Of a stretch of 64,000 nucleotides of DNA, positions 36,192 to 47,615 are shown in pieces. The position numbers and the translations under genes are program-made. The stretch is taken from contig VICG01000009.1 in the NCBI GenBank assembly GCA_008692225.1, positions 62,001-126,000 of the forward strand, written 5' to 3'. Numbering within the stretch: position 1 is the first letter of the stretch; every line of letters starts with the position of its first letter. The notes beneath the pieces are model-generated. The model did not search any database. It was given only the letters and a program-made list of their open reading frames with translations, and was not told the origin of the DNA. This DNA is from Monilinia fructicola (Eukaryota > Ascomycota > Leotiomycetes > Helotiales > Sclerotiniaceae).

Positions 36192-37569
36192 ATGTACCAT
36201 CATACTCCCGAATCATTATTGCCTCGAACAGACTCGAAAAATCCAAACTCTACATGTCGAGGTTTATCATCAAATGGAAAACCATGTCGAAGAGGTTTGT
36301 CTAAATCACCTAATAATTCACCGAGTCCGAGTCCATCGAGAGGAGCCTTGAGCCCTGAAGCATTTTGCTGGCAACATAAAGATCAAGCTGGACAAGCTGC
36401 TCTACCTGTACAAAGTCGACCAAACCCACTTCGTGAGAGGTCCAGCGTCGATACATTGGTGGAAAGATTGGGGCTTCTTGATGTTGACCCAAAGAAAAGT
36501 AAAGGAAAACAGCGTCAAGCAGCAGAAGACCATCGTGGCAGACGACCAGGCTCAAATACAGCTTTAAAACCCGATCAACAACATGCACAACCACATCGAT
36601 TACAAGAGCATCACGAGCCTTCACATTCTGAAGATGATGGTCGGGGAAGACACAAGCTAAGAAGTAATCTGGAAATGCTATGTTGTATCGGTCAATCAGA
36701 TGATTCAAGTTCACCCAGACCTCAACAAAATATACCGGAAGGGCGCTCTTCCTCCCACATTCCACCAGGTTCTCACGTAACAGACCATCTCGAGGTACCA
36801 ACTCCAAAATCGTCCCACTTCTAGGCCCCGACCTTCTTCGAGACCACACACATCATCATCAAGACCTTCATCTTCAAAGGCCCCTGAAATGCTTCAACGC
36901 CCTACCATGGAACGAGATCCATCTTCACGGACAGGAGAATTTTTAGCTCATATACCCGCATCAGCAAGTCCTGAGACCACAGCTTCACTCTTGGCAGAAT
37001 TAGCGAAACCTATTTCCGATTCTGATGCACCTGGATTTATATACATGTTTTGGTTGACCGATGAAGGATTACCCACGGGACCTTCTGATGAAGCTGCTGG
37101 CTCCCTCCTTGCACCTGCATCAAGATCTGGGGCAGATAATCGACGCACATCTGATGTTCTAAGCTCATTCACTTCTGCACCGCCAGATAAGGATGAAAAG
37201 ACTATGCTTCTCAAGATTGGTAGAGCCGAGAATGTTTTTGCGAGAATGCAACAGTGGAAAAAGCAATGTGGTTATAATCTTGCATTGATTCGTTACTACC
37301 CTTATCATAATTCATCAAAGCCATCATCTAGGAAGGCTAGCGAAAATGAGGGACCTAAGAAAGTGCCAAATGTGCACAAGGTTGAAAGATTAATTCATAT
37401 TGAATTAATGGCGAGAAGAGTGAATTGTGGGAAATGCAAAGCATGTGGCAAAGAGCATCGAGAATGGTTTGAGGTCGATGCTAACAGGGAAGGAGTTGCA
37501 ATGGTAGATGAAGTTATTAAACGGTGGGTAGACTGGGCTGAAAAGGACGAGGCATCTAGACATAGATAA
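36192..37569 (+). CDS. DUF1766/T5orf172-domain protein
   Basis: From ATG 36192 to stop 37569, no intron seen; 458 residues after removing one A from the AAAA run near 36808. The N-terminus has a small Cys motif (STCRGLSSNGKPCRRGLS with CWQH about 35 residues later) that may bind zinc, followed by a long Ser/Pro/Gln-rich linker. The C-terminal 180 residues match the T5orf172/GIY-YIG-related domain: APGFIYMFWLTDE, LLKIGRAENVFARMQQWKKQ, CGYNLALIRYYP, VERLIHIELMARR, then CGKCKACGKEHREWFEVD. Members include fission-yeast meiotically upregulated proteins; the biochemical role is not known. The fold is related to GIY-YIG nucleases (first Tyr in FIYMFW, Arg in the MQQW helix and Glu in the RLIHIEL helix). 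Whether it cuts DNA is inference. Confidence 0.82.
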
Positions 37570-38409
37570 TTAGAGGGTAGACTCTCTAGGTAATACAGTA
37601 TTATTCTAATCAATGGTTTTCAACTAAATCCTTTGGTATATTCATCACATGTCCGCTGAATGTGGTGGGCTATTTATAGACATGCATGGGTAGTACCCTC
37701 GCAATAATCTCGTGGAAAGTGTTATTCTCCCTAACGCTCGCGTAATGTCCAACCTATACTTTCCTTTCGCTCTTACATCCATGCATGATTCACAAACATA
37801 CACACATACACACGTATCACAAACCTACCCAGAACCTCAATTTTTGAGAACTTTTTACTTACCTCAGTACCTTGCAAAGCTGGAAGATTCTGGAGAGGGT
37901 GTTTGTTTGGGGTTTGGTTGTTATTGGGTTTTGAAGATTCAATATATGATTCATGGAGGTGTTTGCTTAGATTTTTGGATGTGCTGGATGTGATTATTAC
38001 CTGCTGTGATTATATAGCTGTGATTGTATAGCTGTGATTGTTTGCTGTAGAATACAATAAACTATCCATCATACATTTTGAAAAAATCATCCCGGCCATG
38101 AAACAGATTCATGAATCTTCGAGGTGGGAATCTTTGGATTGTTGATGAATGTATTTGTGGATGTATTCGTGAATGTGAATGTGGACATTCAATTCCAAAT
38201 GAACCTCATACGTAGACTGGATGAACTCAGGTTGAGTAACCTTAAGTACTGTATAAAAGATGTCTCTCTTTCTATTTTCTTGTGGGTAAATACACCATCT
38301 TGGATATCGTTTCTAGAACCCAAATTTATCTTACACGGAAGATATAGGGAATTCTCACATAACCATACTCCGATTAAGATCATCTCTCACTACACGATAA
38401 CCACTCAAT
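37570..38409. other. Intergenic, no gene recognised
   Basis: The 3' flank of the DUF1766 gene and the promoter of the next small gene. It contains short CACAC/CATAC repeats (about 37795-37815) and GTGATTATATAGCTGTGATT-type direct repeats at about 38005-38045. No motif-bearing frame is present. Confidence 0.5.
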
Positions 38410-38946
38410 ATGCCCTACTACAACCCCTACCCCATCTACCCGATCTACTCCCCTCCCGCCTACTACGTCCCCATCCCCTCACCCCTCTCATCCACCAAAC
38501 CCCCGGCTGGAACCCCCTCCAAGGCCACGACGCCGGTAGCGCACCCCCCGGCGTCGCAACCCGCATTGTGGGCCTCTGCCGCGGTCCCCAGTATGTACTA
38601 CACGCCGGTAAGTGACACCTCAAATCAAAGGACGCGACTAATTAGTAATTCATCATCAACGTTTAGACATGGCGATTCCTATGAGTTGGGCCGCGCCGGC
38701 GCTACCCTTGCCGTTGGCATCGGCCTTACCATTACACATGCCTCGAGCTGGTTCTCCGGGTGCGTGTAAGTGCAATCGGGGGTGGATACTGCTGCAGACC
38801 CCGAACCTCGCCCCTCCAAACCTAAGACGGATGGGAAGACTACCCTGGGGAAAACTCCCGATTCTACTTCGTCTTCTGCTTCTCCCGTCGTCTTCCTGCA
38901 CAATCTCGAAAACAAAAGCAATGGGAGAACCTGGGTCTTCTTCTGA
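38410..38946 (+). CDS. Possible small Pro/Tyr-rich protein, frames unresolved
   Basis: ATG 38410 opens a Tyr/Pro-rich frame (MPYYNPYPIYPIYSPPAYY). A GTAAGT donor at 38608 and an acceptor ending at 38666 define a likely 59-nt intron. Downstream, one frame reads HGDSYELGRAGATLAVGIG and continues to a natural-looking end (SASPVVFLHNLENKSNGRTW) with a stop at 38944-38946. The frames do not join without at least two one-base corrections, one of them at the TAA at 38767. The stretch is more GC-rich than its surroundings and codon use suits a real gene. No family is recognised. Confidence 0.45.
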
Positions 38947-41900
38947 TATCCTTGGTGATGCGAATAAGGATGAAAATAAAGATAAAGATAAAGATACAAA
39001 TGCGAATGCGAATGCGGACTCTGCATCTTGACAACCAAAACACAGATCTAAACCTTCTCTCTTACGTAAGAGGGCGAGTTCTGCGATCTGTGGTTCTTTG
39101 CCTCGGCGGCCGGGGAAGAAAGTAAGGTTTTCGGGGAGTACAACTGGGTAGGGGTGATTTTTGGGTGTATGTTGTGGTGGATGAGGAGGCGAGGTTTTTG
39201 GCTGATGGGTGAAATGGTGTTGTTGGTGATAAGTGTTGGGTCTGGTATTGGCGTTGATGGTTCGGGATGGATTTATATATTATATATCATATATCACATA
39301 TTACGCGAAGTAATACTGCGCCTTAGATGTTCTCTCGGGTCTTGATAAGGTTTATACTTCCATGAGAATATTTTAACTTTTGGTCTCGTGGACAACGATA
39401 TTGGGGAACATTCGCTTAAGAGGCTCGACGTAATGAAGTCTCCAAGGGAGAGTACATTGAAAGATTGTCCGTCCCACTAGGTTATGTTATGTCTCTTACT
39501 CTATTTTATGGGCTTGAAAGTTGAAGGATGTATATTGTTGGTGCTTGGTTGAGATCTGGAGCGGGAAATATGATGGTGATTCTTGGGTGATGTGTACCAT
39601 TAAATGTCCTCTGATATTTGTTTGAAGATTAGGACGAATTTGATAACATCGTTGTTATTTCGAATGATGATAAAGTCGAGGATGGATGTGTCAAGATGTA
39701 ATACTTAGGTCAAGATTACCTCACTTTTCCAACGAAGGGTATTCTATGAGTGCAGCAGAAGATCTGTTAGACATGCTTCACCGTGGTTTATAGTTTGATG
39801 CTTAATCAGGCTATGGTTTGGAGATAGTAGTTGAAAATAATTTGGCGGTCTATCCAGTACATAATCTTCCATTATGGCTATATATCAGGACTGGTTCAGG
39901 CCTTCAATTCATAATAAGGATAGGAAAATTTCCATATAAGAGCTAGCCCTGGAGGCGTGATGTCTTACTAACCTGAAAAGAAGTACTTCCCCTGGTAGAG
40001 TCTCAGAAGCTCTCCTTGTAGATGCTGCTTGGCCATATTACGATACGATTACCAATGAAAGATGTCAAATCATTACTGATATTCACGCCGAAGCATAAAC
40101 CAAGGTGAAAGAATTCCAGGCAACCTTGAAATTCCAACAAATTTGTCTTGAAAGCAAATCTTGACGCATACGCAACCACAAGAAATCTATATAAAACTCG
40201 GTAGAATATATACCAAAGCATAAACAAACAAGATACGTAATACAAAATCAAAGAAATCCCATCTCACGAATTGACGACCAGACGACAATAGACGATACGC
40301 GACGGCGCGAACACCAAACAATAACATACCCGACACCACTTCACCTGGGCACATCCAGGAACCGCTTGTTCCAGCAAATTGTCCGAAAAGTGAGAATAAA
40401 AATAGCAAAAAGACAGTTTCACTGGCATGCTCAGCTACATCTGTCCCAGGTGTGCAATTCCTCCCCCGATGGAGGATTGGAGAGCCCGATCGCATTTTGA
40501 CATTGGAGGCACTACTGCAGTGCGCCACTCAACCCACCCGGCTAAGTGGTCTTTCCCTGTTTGTTAGTATGACAAGGAGCGTTGTGAGGGCATATAAAGA
40601 AAGCGAGGTTGTTGAAAGTGAAGTTTGGGGTGGTGATGATGATGGCGAGACATTTGATGGGTAACCGAGGAGTGGTCAACATCATCCATACCTCTTCAAG
40701 AATTTGAATATAGATTGGATGATGATATGTTGAAGGATGGCTGGAAGGTGTCTAACTAGTTATAATTTGATGAGAAAATATCTTGATACAGAGTGGCATG
40801 AGACGTGTCTACCGTGTAGGAGGAAATATATTCATCATCAATCAAACCTCGCACATTTCTGTCTCTCATTTCCAATCAATTCCTGTCATAATATAAGGCC
40901 AAATCAGAACATAGTATAATCAAAATAGACCTCAAAAATCGAAAGGGAATTCAAGAGGATGATAAATGACAGAGGTGACCGCTCAACCATTGAAAGCCAT
41001 GCTATTCAAGCATAGAGATGAACTTAGTGAACCTTCCTCTCCGTATTGGAGGATGAAGGAAAAACAAAATTGCACAAATTCCAGTCATCTTTATGTTGAA
41101 GGATTTCCAACCGAAAGATATTAATTCCTCTTGACTCGTTGTGCTGAACTATCTTTTACAAGGGGGGTAACGATGGGAGTACGACAACAGAGCATGCAAT
41201 AGAGAGTAACTAGTGAGACAACTAGCAGTTCATGAAGTTGATACCAACAAGATTGGAATGGTGGATGATCTCGAATGAAGACATGTGGAGGTGAAACCGA
41301 AGAGGTTGATAGGAGTATCAGAGCAGCACATATCCAAGGTTTCTGGTATCATAAACATGATGTGCACAAGTCAAGTTACCAGGGGAGATATATGTTCAGT
41401 TTCCAAAGAAGTTGACGGACCAAATGCAGATATCATGGGAATTCAATTGCACTCCATCATAGAATGAAATTGGAAATACGATGTTATAGAAGGGTAATCG
41501 TCGATAATTGCAAGAATGAAATGAAGCTGAGTGGTTATGATTTACGAAATCAAGAAGCCAAATAGAGGGCAATCTTTCGAAGAGTAGGTGAAACAGCAAA
41601 CATCACTCGATGATACAATCATGAAACCCTACAACGCAGTAAAATCGTTCGCCTCGTGTAAATCATGACGTTCATCATTCACGAAGTATTAGCAGGATGT
41701 GATCTACTTGTCCCTATATCTTTGCAATATACAAGTCTTGCCCCAGCACCATGATATAGTCAGCGTATGCTTCATATTCTTCAATACGCATTTTTCTCGG
41801 TCTTACTCTTGTTATTTCTTGTTTTCCCGTCTGTCTATTTAAGTGATTCGTCTTCGAGCAGGTTTCTTCAATCTCGAGAGATCTAGAATGAGTATAATTT

Positions 41901-42248
41901 CCCTAGGCCTAGATATATTGCAGGTATATGGACGGCGCCACATAGTTACCAAAAGGTATCAGCGTGGATTCCTAGGTATTTCATGGAACTGTTAACAACA
42001 CTCTTGCAACACATGCATGTATTTCTCTATATCCCTCCTCACAATTTCTTTCCTCCCCATTCATCTCCTATCCTCCCCCCGTCTCCGCCCCCATCTTCCC
42101 GCCCCGCCAAGCCCGCCCACAATCATATCAAAAAGGAAGTCCAACATCATCCAAAAACACAAAACGAAATACAAAAATCGAACAGTCAAAGAAAGAAAAC
42201 AAAGCCCAAAGTCTCAAATGCGTCCAACAAAAAGGAAGCAAAAGTATA
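38947..42248. other. Intergenic, 3.3 kb without recognised genes
   Basis: Only short frames without motifs. The segment 40440-40545 is more GC-rich and self-complementary (on the minus strand GGCGCACTGCAGTAGTGCC and GGAGGATTGGAG/CCTCC pairs) and might be a structured RNA or a repeat; it is not identified. An open frame of 108 codons (41983-42309) runs into the tRNA-Val gene and is not believed. Confidence 0.45.
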
Positions 42249-42341
42249 TGACCAGACTGGGGCACGATCCCAGGACCTTGTCCGTATTTTAACAACTGTT
42301 AATTGTTAAGGACACGTGATAACCAACTACACCATCCGGCC
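42249..42341 (-). tRNA. tRNA-Val (anticodon AAC) with intron
   Basis: On the minus strand, 42341-42304 is the 5' half and 42284-42249 the 3' half. A 19-nt intron (42303-42285) lies one base after the anticodon AAC. The acceptor stem GGCCGGA pairs with TCTGGTC, the anticodon stem is TGTCC/GGACA and the discriminator is A. The T stem CTGGG/CCCAG is good, but the T loop reads ATCGTGC instead of TTCRANY. This also weakens the internal B-box promoter, so it may be a variant or decayed gene. T runs follow downstream. Confidence 0.75.
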
Positions 42342-43080
42342 GTTATTTGATGGAAGCCCCAGATGCAATTTAAGTATATAAACCTTTCGAAAGAATTCGA
42401 CGATGAAAATTTTCAAAATTTCTCTTTGAAAATTTTCAGTCGAGTGGGGGAGGGCCGGAAATTAGGTTGGATAGTGGGGAATCAAAATGAGGGATGATGG
42501 ATATTATGCGAGAGTGTTGATTCGCGTACTCAGGACTTTTTGTTTGCGGGAACATTGCTTGAAGACATGCAGTGCAAAAAGTGGTTGTCTAGATCCTTGT
42601 TGACTGAGATATACAAGTATTCCGTGCCCCTTACCTCGTGATTAGTCTTTTCTTTGGAAGGCATTTAGTTCAAAGTCCAAGACAAGATTACTGTCTAGTA
42701 TGCCGAGATACTGTTCATTCTTCGTTGTAGTATCCTACTATGATTTCTATCAAAGAGACTCAAAGAGACTTTGGATGTTACTTCAGCACGGTCTGGTAAG
42801 GGAATAGTCAAAAGGGCAATGAGAACTACGGAGTAGATATACCATGAAGAGGATTGAAGAAGCATCGATCAATGAAGTCCAGCCGTTGGACTCTTTTTTT
42901 ATGTCTCTAGGCTTTTTGAACTATCTAACTAATCTGACAAATGGCCCTAAACCTCCCCAAAAGATACAAGTACCAAATATCCAAGTACCCCCCGCCGCCC
43001 CCCAAAAGAAGAATTAAAAATAATGATAGACACAAAAGTAGTAAAAATCTGCAAAAATATTTGCTCGCATGAGATCAGAA
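42342..43080. other. Spacer between tRNA-Val and tRNA-Asp
   Basis: About 740 bp with no open frame of note. It carries a TACGGAGTA motif at 42827-42835 and an inverted pair TTCGAAAGAATTC/GAAAATTTTC around 42385-42440. No gene is seen. Confidence 0.5.
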
Positions 43081-43166
43081 CTCTCTGACGGGGAGTCGAA
43101 CCCCGGTCTCCCGCGCTTTGCCGTGTTAATGACAAGCGGAAATCATGACCGTTAGACCATCAAAGA
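43081..43166 (-). tRNA. tRNA-Asp (anticodon GTC) with intron
   Basis: 86 bases on the minus strand: 37-nt 5' half, 14-nt intron next to the anticodon GTC, 35-nt 3' half. The acceptor TCTTTGA pairs with TCAGAGA, the anticodon stem is TCCGC/GCGGG, and the T arm CGGGG TTCGACT CCCCG is canonical, with discriminator G. A run of T follows downstream (Pol III stop). Folding without the intron gives a normal 72-nt cloverleaf. Confidence 0.88.
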
Positions 43167-43407
43167 TGTTGTTTTTGTTGTAGAAAGCGACGAGTTTTGA
43201 GAATATATTTGAGCTCCTTAGTGGGCGGGGAGGTTGGACATTCCCTCTCTGCAATCTGTGTGATTAGCAACCCAGGAGCTCGGTCCTGATCCACCGAGTG
43301 ATAGGATTCATACTCCGTAAGAGCCCCTACTATCACCTCAACCTTTTACCCAGTTAGAGTCAATATATAATTTGTAATTTACCAGCGTCCTCCATCAAAC
43401 AGTGATC

Positions 43408-43479
43408 GGGCTTGTGGTTTAGTGGTATAATGTTCCCTTAGCATGGGAGAGGTCCGGCGTTCGATTCGCCGCTAGTCCA
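43408..43479 (+). tRNA. tRNA-Ala (anticodon AGC), copy 1
   Basis: 72 bases. The anticodon arm TTCCC TTAGCAT GGGAG holds AGC. The T arm CGGCG TTCGATT CGCCG is canonical and the discriminator is A. The acceptor GGGCTTG pairs with CTAGTCC with one T-T mismatch. T-rich sequence (TTTTTG) follows about 30 bp later. A second copy lies in inverted orientation at 47543-47615. Confidence 0.9.
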
Positions 43480-46400
43480 AGGATAACGATTCTTCAAATC
43501 ATTACTTTTTGTCTTCATTTTGCAGTACCTGAGGGAATAGGGGAGCCGATGCAAAATTTGTCGACGGAAAAACGTTTGGCCGCAACGAGTACATGCTCTG
43601 TTTTACCATTTTATCACAATGTTCTCGCTGCTAACTCGCTCCAAGGTTATGTATCATCTACCATTCATGACTTTCTTTTATTCCATGACTACTTTGCTAT
43701 TGAGTGGTGATGAAAATTCTTGAAAACTTTGAGCTGGGAGGGTTGAAGAAATTTTTTTGGGTGGGGGAAGAGACAAGGTTAATGCGTGCATAAGCGAAGT
43801 CCGGGTTATCTTAAGGTATGGTGGATTGAACTTCGATTTTGCCGGGGTGAAAGAAGCTTTTCTTCTCTTATGTGAAGTGCTATGGAGCAAGCAAGCAAAT
43901 GTATCGACAGCGGTAGCCAAGCTTTTGTGAGTTTGTAGGGTTGTAGCCAAGGTTTTAGAGGAGCCGGAGTTGATTATTTTCCTCGAGCTGTTCAATAATG
44001 CCTTGAGTATGTGAAAAGAGAGACTGTCCCTCAGACTACCTAGGTCCTCAAGCATAGAATAGTATATCTTCAAACGGTTTGTTCCATGGAAATGGACATC
44101 CATGAGCATACATACCAATGATTACCTTTTCTGTTAATTTAGTCCAGTATTACCACTAAACGCAATGGCAACTTCGGGTCTTGATCTCGTAGAATCCAGC
44201 AGTATTTTACTCACACCCAACAATAAACCTTCATTGAATCTCAGTCTCCTGAGTGAGAGTTGAGTATTCATCATCACACTTTAGCAAACATATTGAATTT
44301 ACTGCTGTCAAGATAAGACGAGAGTCTAATTTTACTTTTTCACCCAAAAATAGTTTTGTTGCATATCTGAAAATGGGTTAATCAATTTGCACTCTCTAGG
44401 GTTAGGTACCTATGGATAGAACTTCCAAGGTTGGATTTTGTTTCTCGCACGAGATCCTAATACTGTAATAAGCCTGTGTATCCTGTGAGATCAGCCGATA
44501 GTCCGAATTCCACTCCTGAAAGTTTTGTTGCATATCTAAAAATGAAAATGGGAAAAAGTCTGAAGCTAATTCATACTACCGGCTTGCTTCCTGTTAGTAT
44601 GATCATGTGACGTTAGCTGCCATGGAGCACAAGCTATACTGTGTTATGGGGGCATTTATATAGAGCATGCTCTACCTCGAATCTAATCATCAAAAATAAA
44701 AACGTACTTTAAGAGACTACACGTAGTATTTATGAAGTATCAACCACAGTGATACCAAACAGATTTGCTTCCAAAAACGTCTTGGGTTCTTGTCTGATAA
44801 AGGTAGGGTGATAGTCGAGTATGTTTGAGATTTAAATGGGATATAGGCACTCAGTGGATTAAGAATAGTACGATGGATATTCAATGTGAAATTATCTTAG
44901 GAAGTGTACAAGATGATACGGTAAGACTTGCAGTACAATGGCCAGACTTTTCAGAACTGCTATGGGAAACCGCCAGGAAGTCCTTGTAGATATGCAAAAT
45001 GACAGTCTTTATTGGAAACCAAGGGTTATCTTTCTTCACGAACATTAAGTTTTCCGTCTGGTAAGAAAGCGTGGGTGCTTTTTTTGCTGTTGTGGATAGG
45101 ATAGAGGTATTTGATATGAATTTTAAGACTCGTCAGAAGATATTCAGGTTACTTACTTCGTATTCTTCCAAAATAGATGCTATTGTGAACATGTATACAT
45201 CACATCTGAGTGCCCCGCTGATCATGACGAAGCACTGGCAACCTCAAATATTCGAATTTTCCGAATGTAATGCTATGCTGAGAAAAAACATGTTTAAGAT
45301 TAGATACACTCTCATTTGAGTCCTTCATCTCTTTGACCTCGAGGTTGTGGGAAGGCGTGTCTAATTTCGTCTTCACGAAAGAATTCGAGCTTTCTTTCTA
45401 TTTACTGATACCAGAATTGTATTCGAAACGGTCGAGTGCCTTTCTTCATATTTTTGATGGAGTTTTCGTTCGCTCAACATGGAAAATCTAGAGAAAGTCG
45501 ACCCAGTTCAAATAGTCACAGGATACTACCCCAGTACTATTTCATAGCATGCCTCTCTCATAGTCTTCTCACATGTTGTTAGGGCAAAAAATCCCATCTT
45601 CGTAATGATCAGGGAAGGTGTCTCTACCTGCTTGTTTCATGTCTTTAGAATACGACAAAAAGCCTGCCTTTTATAGGTTCGACGGTGGTCTCGCACATCT
45701 ATAACATGCAGTGCTATTAGATGAGTAGTCGGCTATTATAACTTCATGCTCAAAAATGCTTTCTGGTCCGTTGATCGAGCATGAACATCGGTTGAGCTGG
45801 ATAGTTACAACATGGCCTATGTAATTGATACAGATTGATGTCCAAATCTTGGCTTGAACAGTTTAGGTCCGTCCTGTGCTTGACCCTGACAGAAATAGCT
45901 CTCCAAGGGTTTCAAAGGCGTCACCCACGCCACTCTTGTTTATGATCCCGAAGGGTCTTAGACCTGCACAGAAAGCGACATGACAACTTTCTATCCGGTA
46001 TCACTCACGCTTTCAGGCCCAACGCAACCGTATCAAAACGACAGCCATAGTACGAGCACTTTGTCTGTGTCAGTTTCTTACCACCCAGTAACTTCGGGGT
46101 TTGTCTCCTGATCCTCAACTCCTGATCCTTCAATTGTTTGAAAACCTCCCGAATCCCAATCGAACTATAGATGCTTAGGTAATAAAGCTCCCTCTTTGAA
46201 ATACCCGACTCCCCAATGGTTATCGACCGGGACCCATACAGCCAATGGATGGGAGTTCGACTCAAAGCTTGAACCCTTCACTCTTTAATTTCCTCACTCA
46301 AACTCGACCAAAAATATAGTCTTCTAGGTTCAAGTGCCTTATGTCAGCTTTCAATGTTCTGGTTCGGACTAAACAATCGGACGTTCCCTCAAGCATAAAA

Positions 46401-47542
46401 ACCCATAATCGTGGAAGGGGTTATATATTTTGAAGTACGATTTTATTTGTAGACCGCGTGTCCGTAATCATTGCTAACAAGCTCGATTTTGGAGGGAAAA
46501 AGAAAGAAAAAATACATTTGGTGTCGGCGCAGCGTCTCAAAAAAGAACCCACAAGGATTCTCCAACGTCACTGCGCTGGGTGCCAGGTGGGGTTTACTAT
46601 TGAATTTGATGTATCACGAAAATCAAACTATTGAATTTCAGATGTGCAACAAGATGCAGACTCTCTTAAGAAACCAGAATTATTGGGCGACTCATAAACA
46701 CTAACCTAATTCATGTAGACGATTGGGGAGCCGTGGTGATTCAACATGAACTGCTTTCGCTATGTGTTCCGGGATTTCTTTTTTGATAGCAAACGTATTA
46801 TTGTAAAATTTGATATGAAAAAACGTATCCATGGATAAGCCAGGAGACGTTCGTCTTAGACTTCATTGGGCCTAGAACATCAGCTGACCTCGAATTCTTC
46901 CATGGGATCAAATGCCAACGAGAAGACATAAACCTACTGTAGGTATAGTACGGAGTATTGTAGAGTTTGACCATGTGCTTCGGAATTCCGGCTGGAATAG
47001 CATGAGACGATGTGGGTCAATCCTGAATCTGGTGGAACGGTGCACTTGTACTCCGTATGTGATTCCATCGATGGACCGCAGTGATGTAGGCTTGTCGTGA
47101 GATTTGAGACGCATGAGGTGGTGGCTATATAATCCATGGATATATAATATATATTGACATTCCAATCCCAAACACAAGTACAGTATGAGAGTTGGAATAC
47201 CGAGGTAGGTGTGACTTCATGGATGATGTTACTCAACGGACTCCTGATTCATGTATGGATGAGCTTATCCCTTTTAGGTTTGGCCGGGTGAATCAAGAAG
47301 TGCCCAGGTGCCCCGTACGACGTACGGAGTACACCCAACAGCCCCCCACATGACTAGCCTACTTCGCACCTGCACAGTGCACAACCCCAAAAAGCGAAAT
47401 GCGTGAGTGTTTTCGTCTGGAAGGTCTCCAATGGCGCTTGATTAAACAAGAGATTCCGTCACAAAACCTCAACCAAGCCCTGATCTAGCGTTTCTGGGGA
47501 CAGATGATGCAAAAAGAAAATTGATATAGATATCATTATCAA
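43480..47542. other. Intergenic, 4 kb between the two tRNA-Ala genes
   Basis: No protein gene is recognised. An open frame of 146 codons on the minus strand (43678-44118) lacks any motif or splice context. TACTCCGTA or TACGGAGTA motifs occur at 43311-43319 (just before copy 1), 46949-46957, 47049-47057 and 47323-47331. Confidence 0.5.
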
Positions 47543-47615
47543 TGGACTAGCGGCGAAATCGAACGCCGGACCTCTCCCATGCTAAGGGAACATTATACCA
47601 CTAAACCACAAGCCC
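47543..47615 (-). tRNA. tRNA-Ala (anticodon AGC), copy 2, with one extra base in the T loop
   Basis: On the minus strand this is identical to copy 1 except for one extra T in the T loop (TTCGATTT, eight bases). The extra base sits in a short T run, the same type of change that breaks many protein frames here, so it is more likely an error than an altered tRNA. Flanking sequences of the two copies differ, so the duplication is old or is limited to the gene. Confidence 0.85.

Noticed and set aside
36310..36849. 179-codon minus-strand frame opposite the DUF1766 gene
   Set aside because: Shadow of the plus-strand coding sequence with no independent support.
41983..42309. 108-codon Pro/Lys-rich frame overlapping the tRNA-Val gene
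   Set aside because: It runs through the tRNA and its intron on the other strand, with no motif of its own.
43678..44118. 146-codon minus-strand open frame next to the tRNA-Ala gene
   Set aside because: No recognisable domain, no splice sites, and upstream context does not resemble a promoter; AT-rich intergenic sequence gives frames of this length by chance.
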